From contig BMZV01000001.1 of NCBI GenBank assembly GCA_014652975.1, forward strand, positions 496,001 to 560,000: a stretch of 64,000 bases of DNA. The letters run 5' to 3'. Each line of letters starts with the position of its first letter. Position 1 is the stretch's first letter. This DNA is from Kocuria marina (GTDB taxonomy: Bacteria > Actinomycetota > Actinomycetes > Actinomycetales > Micrococcaceae). The notes beneath the pieces were generated by a model, which worked only from the letters and a program-made list of their open reading frames with translations, was not told where the DNA came from and did no database searches. Shown one piece after another: positions 56,402-63,951 of this stretch. The position numbers were made by a program, and so were the translations under genes.

Positions 56402-57499
56402 TCAGGAGGCGAGCGGGGTGTGGTCCGGGTCCACTCGCTCGTCGTCCCGCACGGGACCCGATGCCGTGGCACCGGGGGCGAACGGGGAGCCGCCCAGCGA
56501 CTCGCGACCGTGGGGGCTCGTCCAGTTCTCCAGGGACGGGCCGAGCGGCACGATGCCGGACGGGTTGATGTCCCGGTGCACGACGAAGTAGTGCTCCTTG
56601 ATCTGCTGGAAGTCCACGGTGTCACCGAAGCCCGGGGTCTGGAACAGATCGCGCGCGTAACCCCACAGGTTGGGCATCTCCGTGAGCTTGTTCCGGGACG
56701 CCTTGAAGTGGCTCACGTACACCGGGTCGAAACGTGCGAGGGTGGTGAACAAGCGCACGTCCGCCTCGGTGATGTGATCGCCCATGAGGTAGCGCTGGCC
56801 GGAGAGCCGTTCCTCGACCCAGTCCATGGCCGCCCACAACCGCTCGTACGCAGACTCGTAGGCCTCCTGCGAGCCCGCGAAACCGCAGCGGTACACACCG
56901 TTGTTGATCTCGGTGTAGATGCGGTGCATCACCTCGCGCATCTCGGGCACGAGCTCCTCGGGCCACAGATCGGGGGCGCCCTCCCTGTGGAACTGCTTCC
57001 ACTCGGTGCTGAAGTCCTCGGTGATCTGCGGGAAGTTGTTGGTCACCACCTGGCCCGTGGGGATGTCCACGATGGCCGGCACGGTGATCCCCCGGGGGTA
57101 GTCCGGGAAGCGCTTGAAGTAGTTCTCCTGCAGCCGCTCGGTGCCCAGCACGGGGTCGCGCCCGTCCGGGTCCAGGTCGAAACGCCACGAACGGGAATCG
57201 TGCGTGGGTCCGGGCAGGCCCACCGAGATGGCGTCCTCCAGGCCCAGCAGGCGGCGCACGATCAGCGTGCGGTTGGCCCACGGACACGCCCGCGCGGCCA
57301 CCAACCGGTACCGACCGGCCTCCACGGGCCACGCCCGGGCGCCTTCGGCCAGTTCCGCGTGCTCCGGGTCCGCCACGATGCGGTCCTCGATGTAGGTGGT
57401 GTCGCGGTTGTACTCCTCGCCCTCGTGGACGTAGGCCCCGGCGGTGGAGTAGCGCCCGTCCTCGGCCTGTTCGATGTTCTGGGTCGTGGAATCCGACAT
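56402..57499 (-). CDS. Xi-class glutathionyl/mycothiyl-hydroquinone reductase
   Basis: This 365-residue protein is of the ECM4/YqjG family of reductive thiol transferases. The active site is CPWANR (Cys72), followed by the family block VGLPGPTHDSRSWRF and a C-terminal helical domain (YRCGFAGSQEAYESAYERLW). Actinobacteria of this kind normally use mycothiol in place of glutathione, so the thiol is inferred to be mycothiol. It probably reduces S-conjugated hydroquinones. The C-terminal ~50 residues are a non-conserved tail. Confidence 0.9.
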   Translation of the reverse strand: MSDSTTQNIEQAEDGRYSTAGAYVHEGEEYNRDTTYIEDRIVADPEHAELAEGARAWPVEAGRYRLVAARACPWANRTLIVRRLLGLEDAISVGLPGPTHDSRSWRFDLDPDGRDPVLGTERLQENYFKRFPDYPRGITVPAIVDIPTGQVVTNNFPQITEDFSTEWKQFHREGAPDLWPEELVPEMREVMHRIYTEINNGVYRCGFAGSQEAYESAYERLWAAMDWVEERLSGQRYLMGDHITEADVRLFTTLARFDPVYVSHFKASRNKLTEMPNLWGYARDLFQTPGFGDTVDFQQIKEHYFVVHRDINPSGIVPLGPSLENWTSPHGRESLGGSPFAPGATASGPVRDDERVDPDHTPLAS

Positions 57500-57661
57500 G
57501 CTGTACCTTCCGTGAATATATTTTGATGATACGTCACCAATCCTCGAGTGGGGTAGCCCCGGGGTGCCCTGGACCGCGCGGAGGACTCGCGCGGAGGGCT
57601 ACAGTGGCCCTGTCGAAACACCCCGCGTGAGCCCGTTGTCCCCTCACCCGAGAACTTGCCC

Positions 57662-58537
57662 ATGACTTCTGCCCAACACCCACGGGACGAGCACGACCCG
57701 TCCGATTCCCCCTCCCAGGACGCACCGTCACGCGGCGGCGCGCGGTCACCCGTGCCCGCTCCCCGCGAACGCCCGACCTACGGCATCCGCACCACGGGTC
57801 CCGGGGACGCGCAGGGTCCCGGGGGCCCGCAGGGTTCCGCTGACCGGGACACCCAGTCTGCTTCGGGCGGAACGACGGCGCCCGGCTCGGCCGCCTCCCC
57901 CGGCTCCCCGACCGCGGCGCCGTCCACTGGGTCCCCGTCCGCCGCGACCCCGCGCCTGGCTGCGTCCCCGTCAGCGGAGGCCCGCGCGGCGTCGTCGCGT
58001 GCGGCGCGGCGCATGGGCCGCGGGCTGTCCTTCACCGTGGTCCTGCTGGGGCTGCTCGTCGGCCTCGGTCTGATCGCGCAGGGCGCGTGGCTCGGCTGGG
58101 TCACCGGGGCGGTCCTCACGGTGGCCGGGGTCGCGGGGTACGCGCTCGTGCAGACCCGGGCGCTGCCGATCTTCCGGGATCCCACGCAACCCGTGCGCCG
58201 TGCGTGGTCCAAGCTGTGGCTGATCCCTGCGGCCCTGCTGCTCCTGGGCCTCGGCTGCATCGCCACAGCCTTCGTAGTCCCCTCGTGGCTCGGGCCCTCC
58301 GTGCCCGCGGACCTGCTGGACGACTACATCCTGGCGTTCATCGTGGGTGGGATGACCATGATCGTGGGTGCCGGGCTCGGTTTCGGCCTCGTGGCCACGT
58401 CCCGGCTCACCCGGCCCGACGACGACGATTCGCCCCTTCGTCCCACGGACTACGCCGAGCGACTGCGTGACCGGGACCGGCGGGACGAAGGCAACTATTA
58501 CGATTCGGACTGGATCAGACACGACCCCCGGGACTGA
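57662..58537 (+). CDS. Membrane protein of unknown function with disordered N-terminus
   Basis: I do not recognise this 291-residue protein. The first ~115 residues are Pro/Ser/Ala/Gly-rich and disordered. Four membrane helices follow (about residues 121-139, 142-165, 182-206 and 220-245), then a charged cytoplasmic tail (RDRDRRDEGNYYDSDWIRHD). It carries one ACGACGCCGC repeat (57986-57995). The start ATG at 57662 is preferred over a TTG two codons upstream. Confidence 0.7.
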   Translation: MTSAQHPRDEHDPSDSPSQDAPSRGGARSPVPAPRERPTYGIRTTGPGDAQGPGGPQGSADRDTQSASGGTTAPGSAASPGSPTAAPSTGSPSAATPRLAASPSAEARAASSRAARRMGRGLSFTVVLLGLLVGLGLIAQGAWLGWVTGAVLTVAGVAGYALVQTRALPIFRDPTQPVRRAWSKLWLIPAALLLLGLGCIATAFVVPSWLGPSVPADLLDDYILAFIVGGMTMIVGAGLGFGLVATSRLTRPDDDDSPLRPTDYAERLRDRDRRDEGNYYDSDWIRHDPRD

Positions 58538-58593
58538 CACCCCCGTCCACCCGCCAGCCCCCGCCCCGCGCGGCGCACCACGAGGAAACACCC

Positions 58594-59079
58594 ATGGACA
58601 GCACGACCGGCACCCGGCACACGCCGTGGCTCAGCGACACTGAGGACCGGGTGTGGCGCAGCTTCCTGACCCTGTCCCGCAGCATGGAGCGCGCGGTGGA
58701 CCGGCAGCTGCAACGTGACAGCAAACTGTCCGGATCCGAGTACGAGGTCCTCGTCCCGCTGTCCGAGAGCGACTCGGGGGAACTGCCTTCGCGTGAATTG
58801 CTCCGGGAACTGGGCTGGGAACGCTCGCGGTTGTCCCACATGCTCTCCCGTATGGAACGGCGGGACATGATCTGCCGCTCCCCCAGCCCCACCGATGCCC
58901 GCGGGCTCGTGGTGGGGATCACCGAGCACGGACGCGAGGTCATCGCGCGCGCGGCCCCCGCCCACCTGGACATGGTGCGTGCCGCGTTCATGGACCGGCT
59001 CAGCAAGGAGGAACAGACGGCCCTGGTGAGCATCGCGGACAAGGTGTTGCCGCGCTTGCGGTCCATGGATCTCGCCTGA
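58594..59079 (+). CDS. MarR-family transcriptional regulator
   Basis: This 161-residue regulator has a winged helix in the middle (ELLRELGWERSRLSHMLSRMERRDMI) and a wing with ARGLVVGITEHGREVI. ATG 58594 has CGAGGAAA before it. It stands 56 bp behind the membrane protein gene and may share its transcript. MarR proteins often sense phenolic or aromatic acids. Its ligand is unknown. Confidence 0.92.
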   Translation: MDSTTGTRHTPWLSDTEDRVWRSFLTLSRSMERAVDRQLQRDSKLSGSEYEVLVPLSESDSGELPSRELLRELGWERSRLSHMLSRMERRDMICRSPSPTDARGLVVGITEHGREVIARAAPAHLDMVRAAFMDRLSKEEQTALVSIADKVLPRLRSMDLA

Positions 59080-59153
59080 CGGACCTTCGAACCGTGGTCC
59101 TCGCGGTGGACCCCGGGGCTTGCTGCGGCCGGCGGGTCCAGCGGGTTTCCACG

Positions 59154-59307
59154 AAAAAGGCCCGTTAACAGGGGACGGGTCCTGCCACTTGGGGGATCGG
59201 CAGGACCCGTCGGACATCCCGAATCTGGGGGAGATCGGGACGCCGGCCAGCCGGGGGATCATCCGGGCGCGTATTTGGGGGGATGCGCCCGGGCCACTTC
59301 GGCCGAC
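59154..59307 (-). ncRNA. Candidate small RNA with C-rich loops (6C-like)
   Basis: The transcript inferred on the minus strand would be about 150 nt. Its stem-loops are: CCGGGCGC/GCGCCCGG with loop ATCCCCCCAAATAC (about 59266-59295); CCCGATCT/AGATTCGGG with loop CCCCC (about 59218-59241); and a 13-bp stem with loop GATCCCCCAAGT (59174-59211). A fourth run, GATCCCCC, lies between the first two in a less certain stem. It ends with ACCCGT/AACGGG and then CCTTTTTCG. C-rich loops in tandem hairpins are the mark of the 6C RNA of actinobacteria, which has two such loops. Known 6C RNAs pair with G-rich ribosome binding sites. Confidence 0.7.
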
Positions 59308-59313
59308 AACCCG

Positions 59314-59343
59314 ATTTTATGCAGCAACTACATTGATACGCAA
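59314..59343 (-). promoter_or_regulatory. Promoter of the candidate small RNA
   Basis: TTGCGT (59338-59343) and TAAAAT (59314-59319) on the minus strand are 18 nt apart in an AT-rich patch that stands out from its surroundings. Transcription should start near 59307. Confidence 0.55.
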
Positions 59344-59375
59344 GTAAAGCTACTGATGATCCCGAGAATCGACGA

Positions 59376-59399
59376 GGACCCCCGGAAATCCGGGGGTCC
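59376..59399. terminator. Strong hairpin upstream of the small RNA
   Basis: GGACCCCCGG and its complement form a 10-bp stem with a four-base loop. It may end leftward transcripts from catA before the small RNA promoter. A second hairpin (CAGGTGT/ACACCTG, 59458-59479, followed by TTT) lies closer to catA. An AT-rich patch (59410-59450) lies between them and could hold another promoter. Confidence 0.5.
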
Positions 59400-59503
59400 G
59401 CTGCATCACAAGTAGACTTATTTCGTTATATTCACATGCTTTGTATTGTCCCCCGGTCAGGTGTGATCGTCTACACCTGTTTCCCTTCGAGGTTCGGCAC
59501 CCT

Positions 59504-59542
59504 TGACCGGTGCAACTGACCGCTGCAGTCGACCGTTGCAAT
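59504..59542. repeat. Three 13-bp tandem repeats
   Basis: Three consecutive units follow the pattern (T/C)GACCG-NTGCA-NN with an exact 13-bp period, in the non-coding stretch downstream of catA. The fourth unit breaks down after GACC. Confidence 0.6.
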
Positions 59543-59701
59543 GACCCATCCTCGGCTGGCGCAGCTGTCCGCTGCCGGTGACCCACCTCCAGCCGGCATC
59601 GCTGACCGACGCCACCGGTGGGCACGCCAACGAAGGCACCCCACCGCCGTGCGCGAACACGGGGTCGGGGTGCGCCGTCGTAACGGGACCGAGCGAAAGA
59701 C

Positions 59702-60586
59702 TCAGCGGCTCTCGCCTTCCTTGGCGAGCACGTAGTCGTACTGAACCTCGTTGCCGGAGCCGTCCGCGCGCTCCTGCACGTCCAGCATGAGCTCGGGCTT
59801 CACGGCCGAGGCGATGTCGTCCTCGTTGTGCGGGTCATCCGGGAAGTAGAGCTGCTGGGTGACCAGCTGGTAACCGGGAGCGGAGACCTTGATGTGGATG
59901 TGCGCGGGGCGCCACGCGTGCCAACCGGCGGCGGCGATCAGCTGACCGCACGCACCGTCCGTGGGGATCTGGTACGGAGCGGGCTGCATGGTGTGGATCT
60001 CGAAGTGCCCGTTCTCGTCGGCCTTGACGGTGCCGCGGAAGAGCCACTCGGGCATGTCCGGCGCGTACTGGGAGTAGAACCCGGCGGCGTCGGCGTGCCA
60101 GATCTCCACCTGGGCGTCCTTGATGGGGTTGCCGTCGGTGTCGGTGAAGTCACCGTGGAACAGTAGCGGGGTGCCCTCCTCATCCTCGCGCATCTCGAGC
60201 GTGGCAGGGGTCTGCAGTTCGGGGGCGTTCGGCACGTAGTAGGGGCCCTCGATGGTGCCCACGGTGCCCGGGCGCTCCTTGGAGTTGACGTCCTCCACAG
60301 TGTGCTCGAGCCACACGTCCAGGAACAGCGGCCACTCACCATCCGTGCCCACCTTGATGAGCCAGGCCTTCAGGGCGTTGTACTCCTCATAGGTGACCTC
60401 GTGCTCTTCCACGATGTCGTTGGCAGCCTTGATGAGCGCACCCGCGAGCAGCGAGACGCGCTCCTTGGGGACGTCGAGCTTGGACTTCTTGCCGGAAGCG
60501 GCGAAACGCTCGGTGGCCTTGGTACCGGCTTCGACGGCGGTGCCCTGGCTCTCCTTGAGGTGTGCGGCGGAAGGGTTGTCAGTCAT
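59702..60586 (-). CDS. catA: Catechol 1,2-dioxygenase
   Basis: This 294-residue intradiol dioxygenase opens catechol to cis,cis-muconate using Fe(III). The four iron ligands expected by alignment are Tyr171 (GFYSQY), Tyr205 (APYQIP), His229 and His231 (PAHIHI). The N-terminal helical dimer domain (KERVSLLAGALIKAANDIVEEH) is present. ATG 60586 has GGAGGT before it; an in-frame GTG-type start four codons earlier is less likely. It is divergent from the benA remnant. Confidence 0.97.
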   Translation of the reverse strand: MTDNPSAAHLKESQGTAVEAGTKATERFAASGKKSKLDVPKERVSLLAGALIKAANDIVEEHEVTYEEYNALKAWLIKVGTDGEWPLFLDVWLEHTVEDVNSKERPGTVGTIEGPYYVPNAPELQTPATLEMREDEEGTPLLFHGDFTDTDGNPIKDAQVEIWHADAAGFYSQYAPDMPEWLFRGTVKADENGHFEIHTMQPAPYQIPTDGACGQLIAAAGWHAWRPAHIHIKVSAPGYQLVTQQLYFPDDPHNEDDIASAVKPELMLDVQERADGSGNEVQYDYVLAKEGESR

Positions 60587-60801
60587 GGTGACCTCCACGG
60601 TTCTCGTAGCAGATGGGGACGCCCGGGGGTGATGGCAGCGGCCCCTCGCTCCGCGCTCCGGACCCGTCGATCGGATCCCTGGCCGGATGGCGACCGTGAG
60701 GCACGCAACTGCGATCCGTGACGTCCATCTCAGATTAGTGCGGCGAATCTATATTCAACAAATATTTAATCCGGTGTTACTCATTCTATAAAGCGAAAAA
60801 A
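60587..60801 (-). promoter_or_regulatory. catA promoter region
   Basis: On the minus strand TTGTTG (60756-60761) and TAATCT (60732-60737) are 18 nt apart. The surrounding 60730-60800 patch is far more AT-rich than the window. A possible plus-strand box, TATAAA (60787-60792), could have driven the ben genes. Confidence 0.5.
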
Positions 60802-60847
60802 TGACCCCAGGTTCAGCCTAGGGTTCCCCCTGATATGAGTGGGGTCA
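60802..60847. promoter_or_regulatory. Inverted repeat between catA and benA, possible operator
   Basis: TGACCCCA (60802-60809) and TGGGGTCA (60840-60847) are exact inverted 8-mers 30 bp apart, just downstream of the putative benA promoter. Within them lies a further partial palindrome (CCCAGG/CCTAGGG). Confidence 0.4.
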
Positions 60848-60982
60848 CCCTCCATCAGTATGAGGGATACGCACCTGCTGGTTCACCTGCGGGATCGCGC
60901 CCCTCAGGCCCCTCGGCCCCGCACCCGCACCCGCACCACCTCGTGGGCTGACGTCGGCGCCCAATGTTCAAGGAGTTACGCC

Positions 60983-61747
60983 ATGACCGAGACCCTGAGC
61001 CGTTTGCACGACGTCCTCGACGGCGCCGTCGAGGACGACCGCACGGAGGGGATCATCCGCGCCAAGCGCGAGATCTTCACCGACGCCGAGATCTTCGAGC
61101 TCGAGATGAAGCACATCTTCGAGGGCAACTGGGTGTACCTGGCCCACGATACGCAGATCCCCAACGTGGGCGACTACTTCACCACGTACATCGGCCGTCA
61201 GCCCATCGTGATCTCCCGGGACAAGAACGGTGAACTGCACGCCCTGATCAACGCGTGCGCCCACCGCGGTGCCATGCTGTGCCGCCGCAAGACCGACAAC
61301 CGCACCACGTTCACCTGCCCGTTCCACGGCTGGACGTTCCACAACTCCGGTGAGCTGCTCAAGGTCAAGGACTCCCGCGGCGCCGGCTACCCGGAGAACT
61401 TCAACAAGGACGGCTCCCACGACCTCACCAAGGTAGCCCGTTTCGAGAACTACAAGGACTTCCTGTTCGGATCGCTGAACCCGGATGTCCTACCCCTCGA
61501 GGAGCACCTGGGTGACGCCACCAAAGTGATCGACTCCATCGTGGAGCAGTCCCCGGAGGGCCTCGAGGTGCTGCGACTGCATCGCTCCCAAGGGTGAGTC
61601 GGACAAGTCCCGCGCCCACCGGATCCGCCAGTACGAGGACTTCTTCAACGCCACCGGTATGGCCACCCGGACGATCTCGAGGAGTTCCGCTCCTGCCAGA
61701 AGACGTACCAGGCCACCTCCGCGCCGTGGAACGACATGAGCCGCGGC
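60983..61747 (+). pseudogene. benA: Benzoate 1,2-dioxygenase large subunit, internal deletion and frameshifts
   Basis: ATG 60983 with AGGAG before it opens 204 codons of an intact BenA N-terminus, including the Rieske ligands (CAHRGAMLC and CPFHGW). At about 61576-61584 the sequence jumps to the BenA C-terminus in another frame ([20 protein letters not shown]). A one-base loss at ATGGCCACCC then shifts it again to [14 protein letters not shown], and similarity ends at NDMSRG near 61747. About 130 residues with the catalytic iron site are gone. The truncated product, ending at 61597, could bind a Rieske cluster but not oxidise benzoate. Confidence 0.88.
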
Positions 61748-61816
61748 CGGGATCTATACCAAGTTCGGCATCTATTCCCGCAGCGAGCTCGCGGCCCTGT
61801 ACCGGAGCAGGAATAA
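61748..61816 (+). pseudogene. C-terminal remnant of a LuxR-type regulator
   Basis: Directly after the BenA fragment, one frame reads GIYTKFGIYSRSELAALYR, the end of a LuxR helix-turn-helix domain (compare the usual xIYxKLGVxSRxEL pattern). After a one-base shift EQE and a TAA stop follow (61814-61816). In Corynebacterium glutamicum the benABCD genes are followed by the LuxR-type regulator gene benR, so this could be the last stub of such a gene after deletion of benB, benC and benD. Confidence 0.6.
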
Positions 61817-61893
61817 CGGGCCCTGCTGGGCCGGGAGTCGAGAGCCGGGACGACCCCGGTGTCGCCACCCGCCCACGACCGCACGCAGGATGC

Positions 61894-61937
61894 GGCCCGC
61901 CCACCCCGCCCCGCGCGAGGGACGGGGTGGGCGGGCC
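61894..61937 (-). terminator. Terminator of catB
   Basis: A perfect 15-bp stem (61894-61908 with 61923-61937) abuts the catB stop codon. Confidence 0.75.
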
Positions 61938-63038
61938 TCAGCGGGCCCGGTAGTAGGCGAGTTTGTCCTCGTCGATCACGGTGCCGACCCCGGGGACGTC
62001 CCGCACGTGGATCTTCCCGTCCACGATCCGCAGGGGCTCGGTCAACAGGTCGTCCGCCATGTCCAGGAAGTTGGACAGCTCCCCCGCGCGCTTGGACGTG
62101 TGGGAGAAGGCCGCGCCGAAGGTCACGGACGCGATGGTCCCCACCTGGGTGTCGATCTGGTTGCCCACGTAGACGTCCACGCCCAGGCCCTCCGCGAGAC
62201 CCACTATCTTGGTGGCCTCAGTGAAGCCCGAGCGCGCGGTCTTGATCGCGAGCAGGTTCGCTCCCCCGCTCAACAGTTCCTTGGCCGCCGTGCCCAGGTT
62301 CGGGGCGGACTCGTCCGCGGCAATCGGGATGGGCGAGGTGCTCACGAGGCGACGTCGGCCCATGACTTCCCGAGCGTCGTCGGGCTCCTCGAGGAACTCC
62401 ATGCCGAGGTCCGCGGTGAGGCGCAGGACCTCGGAGGCCTCGTTGGCGCTCCACCCGCGGTTGGCGTCCATGTAGATCCGCGCCTCGGGACCCAGGCCCT
62501 CGCGCAGCACGCGGGCGGCCTCGACGTCGAGCGAGACGGGGTGGCGCCCCGTCTTGAGCTTGAAGGTGGTGATCCCGTAGGTCTCCCGGAACTCCAGGGC
62601 GATCTCGAGGAGCTGTTCCGCGGGCTTGAACCCCAGCATGTGGGAGACGCTCATGTGGTCGGTGTACCCGCCCAGCAGCGTGGACACGGGTTGTCCGAGC
62701 AGCTGGCCGATCGCGTCCCACACGGCGATGTCCACCGCGCCCTTGGCGGTCTGGTTGTGGAAGGTGCGGTCCATGACAGTCTGCATCCGCTCCCGGGCGA
62801 AGGCGTCCAGACCGCTGAGCTGCGGGGAGAAGATGTCCTCGATCACCGCCACGATGGACTTCTGGGTCTCACCGTAAGTGTACGGCCGGGGCGGGGTGTC
62901 CGCGGTGCCCACGATGCCCTCGTCCGTGTGCACCCGCACGAGGACGTGGTCCGCTTCCGTCACGGAACCCGAGGCGAAGTGCAGGGGGTGCACGTAGGGG
63001 ATCGAGTAGGGGATCGCCTCGATGCGGGTGATGTTCAT
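61938..63038 (-). CDS. catB: Muconate cycloisomerase
   Basis: This 366-residue enolase-superfamily enzyme converts cis,cis-muconate to muconolactone. By alignment the catalytic lysines lie in FKLKTG (Lys160 and Lys162) and AIKTARSG (Lys266), and the Mn ligands are Asp191 (YMDANRGW), Glu217 or Glu218 (EFLEEP) and Asp242 (AADES). Length is normal. It lies 31 bp behind a LysR gene on the same strand. Chloromuconate enzymes are close relatives, but the catA/catC context favours CatB. Confidence 0.95.
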   Translation of the reverse strand: MNITRIEAIPYSIPYVHPLHFASGSVTEADHVLVRVHTDEGIVGTADTPPRPYTYGETQKSIVAVIEDIFSPQLSGLDAFARERMQTVMDRTFHNQTAKGAVDIAVWDAIGQLLGQPVSTLLGGYTDHMSVSHMLGFKPAEQLLEIALEFRETYGITTFKLKTGRHPVSLDVEAARVLREGLGPEARIYMDANRGWSANEASEVLRLTADLGMEFLEEPDDAREVMGRRRLVSTSPIPIAADESAPNLGTAAKELLSGGANLLAIKTARSGFTEATKIVGLAEGLGVDVYVGNQIDTQVGTIASVTFGAAFSHTSKRAGELSNFLDMADDLLTEPLRIVDGKIHVRDVPGVGTVIDEDKLAYYRAR

Positions 63039-63069
63039 GGTCGCCTTTCTTGAGCGGGTGGTGCTCGGG

Positions 63070-63951
63070 TCAGTCGTGGTCGGTGACGTCCATGACGAGG
63101 TTCAGGAAATTGCCCAGCAGGGCCGAGCGGTCGTCCCGCCGCCAGGCCACGGCCATCTCGGTCACGGGGGAATCCTCGAGACCCGCGTAGAGCACGCCCT
63201 CGAGCTGCAGCGCCCGCACAGACTCGGGGACCACGGCGATCCCGCTGCTGGCCGCGACAAACGAGAGCATGGTGGAGGTCTCGTGGGTGACCTGCGCGAT
63301 GCGCAGCTGGAAGCCCGCCCGGCGGCACATCTCGGACACGGTGCGGTACACAGCCGATCCCGGCGGGTAGGACACGAAGTTCTGCTCCTGCAGTTCGTTC
63401 GCCGCCACGGGCCGCCCGGACGCCAGGGGGCTGTCGCTGGGCATGGCCACCACGAGCTTCTCCCGGCCCACGATCCGGTACTCGATGTCCTGGGATGCCA
63501 CGGGAGGGCGCAGGATCGCGGCGTCGAGCGTGTGGTCCCGCAGTCCTGCCTCCATGGCTGGCGTCAGCATCTCGCCCTGCAGGGTGAGGGAGACTCCGGG
63601 CAGCTGCTCCTTGGCGTGGCGCACGAGCCGCGGCATGACGCTGTAGGTGGCCGAGCCCGAGAAGCCCACGCGCAGCACCCCGGTGGCGCCGTTGCCCACC
63701 TGGTAGACGTCCGCCTTGAGCGTCTCCACCTCGTTGATGATCTGACGTCCGCGGTCCAGCAGCTCCTGTCCGGCCGGAGTCAGGTCCACGCGCCGGGTCG
63801 TGCGGTCCAGCAGTTTGACGCCGAGCTGTTCCTCGAGCTGACGGATCTGTTGCGACAACGGCGGTTGCGCCATGTGCAAGCGTTTGGCGGCACGGCCGAA
63901 GTGCCGCTCCTCCGCCACTGCGATGAAGTAGTTGAGTTGTCGAAGCTCCAT
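63070..63951 (-). CDS. LysR-family regulator, CatR/BenM-like
   Basis: This 293-residue LysR protein has an N-terminal winged helix (MELRQLNYFIAVAEERHFGR, then RLHMAQPPLSQQIRQLEEQL) and a two-lobed effector domain (GFSGSATYSVMPRLV, ILRPPV). The fit to CatR/BenM/CatM, which respond to muconate or benzoate, rests on sequence feel and on its position 31 bp ahead of catB. Unlike the classical arrangement it is not divergent from catB but could be cotranscribed with it. Confidence 0.9.
   Translation of the reverse strand: MELRQLNYFIAVAEERHFGRAAKRLHMAQPPLSQQIRQLEEQLGVKLLDRTTRRVDLTPAGQELLDRGRQIINEVETLKADVYQVGNGATGVLRVGFSGSATYSVMPRLVRHAKEQLPGVSLTLQGEMLTPAMEAGLRDHTLDAAILRPPVASQDIEYRIVGREKLVVAMPSDSPLASGRPVAANELQEQNFVSYPPGSAVYRTVSEMCRRAGFQLRIAQVTHETSTMLSFVAASSGIAVVPESVRALQLEGVLYAGLEDSPVTEMAVAWRRDDRSALLGNFLNLVMDVTDHD

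Noticed and set aside
59161..59300. GGGGGA repeats as a CRISPR array or G-quadruplex cluster
   Set aside because: The units are not direct repeats with constant spacers: stems differ while only loops agree. The minus-strand promoter and U tract fit an RNA with C-rich loops better.
60983..61597. A functional short Rieske protein
   Set aside because: The frame ends at a deletion junction, and benA C-terminal fragments follow in other frames, so it is a remnant.
61576..61816. Simple sequencing error in benA
   Set aside because: Single-base errors could explain the later shifts but not the loss of about 130 residues or the jump to a LuxR-like end.
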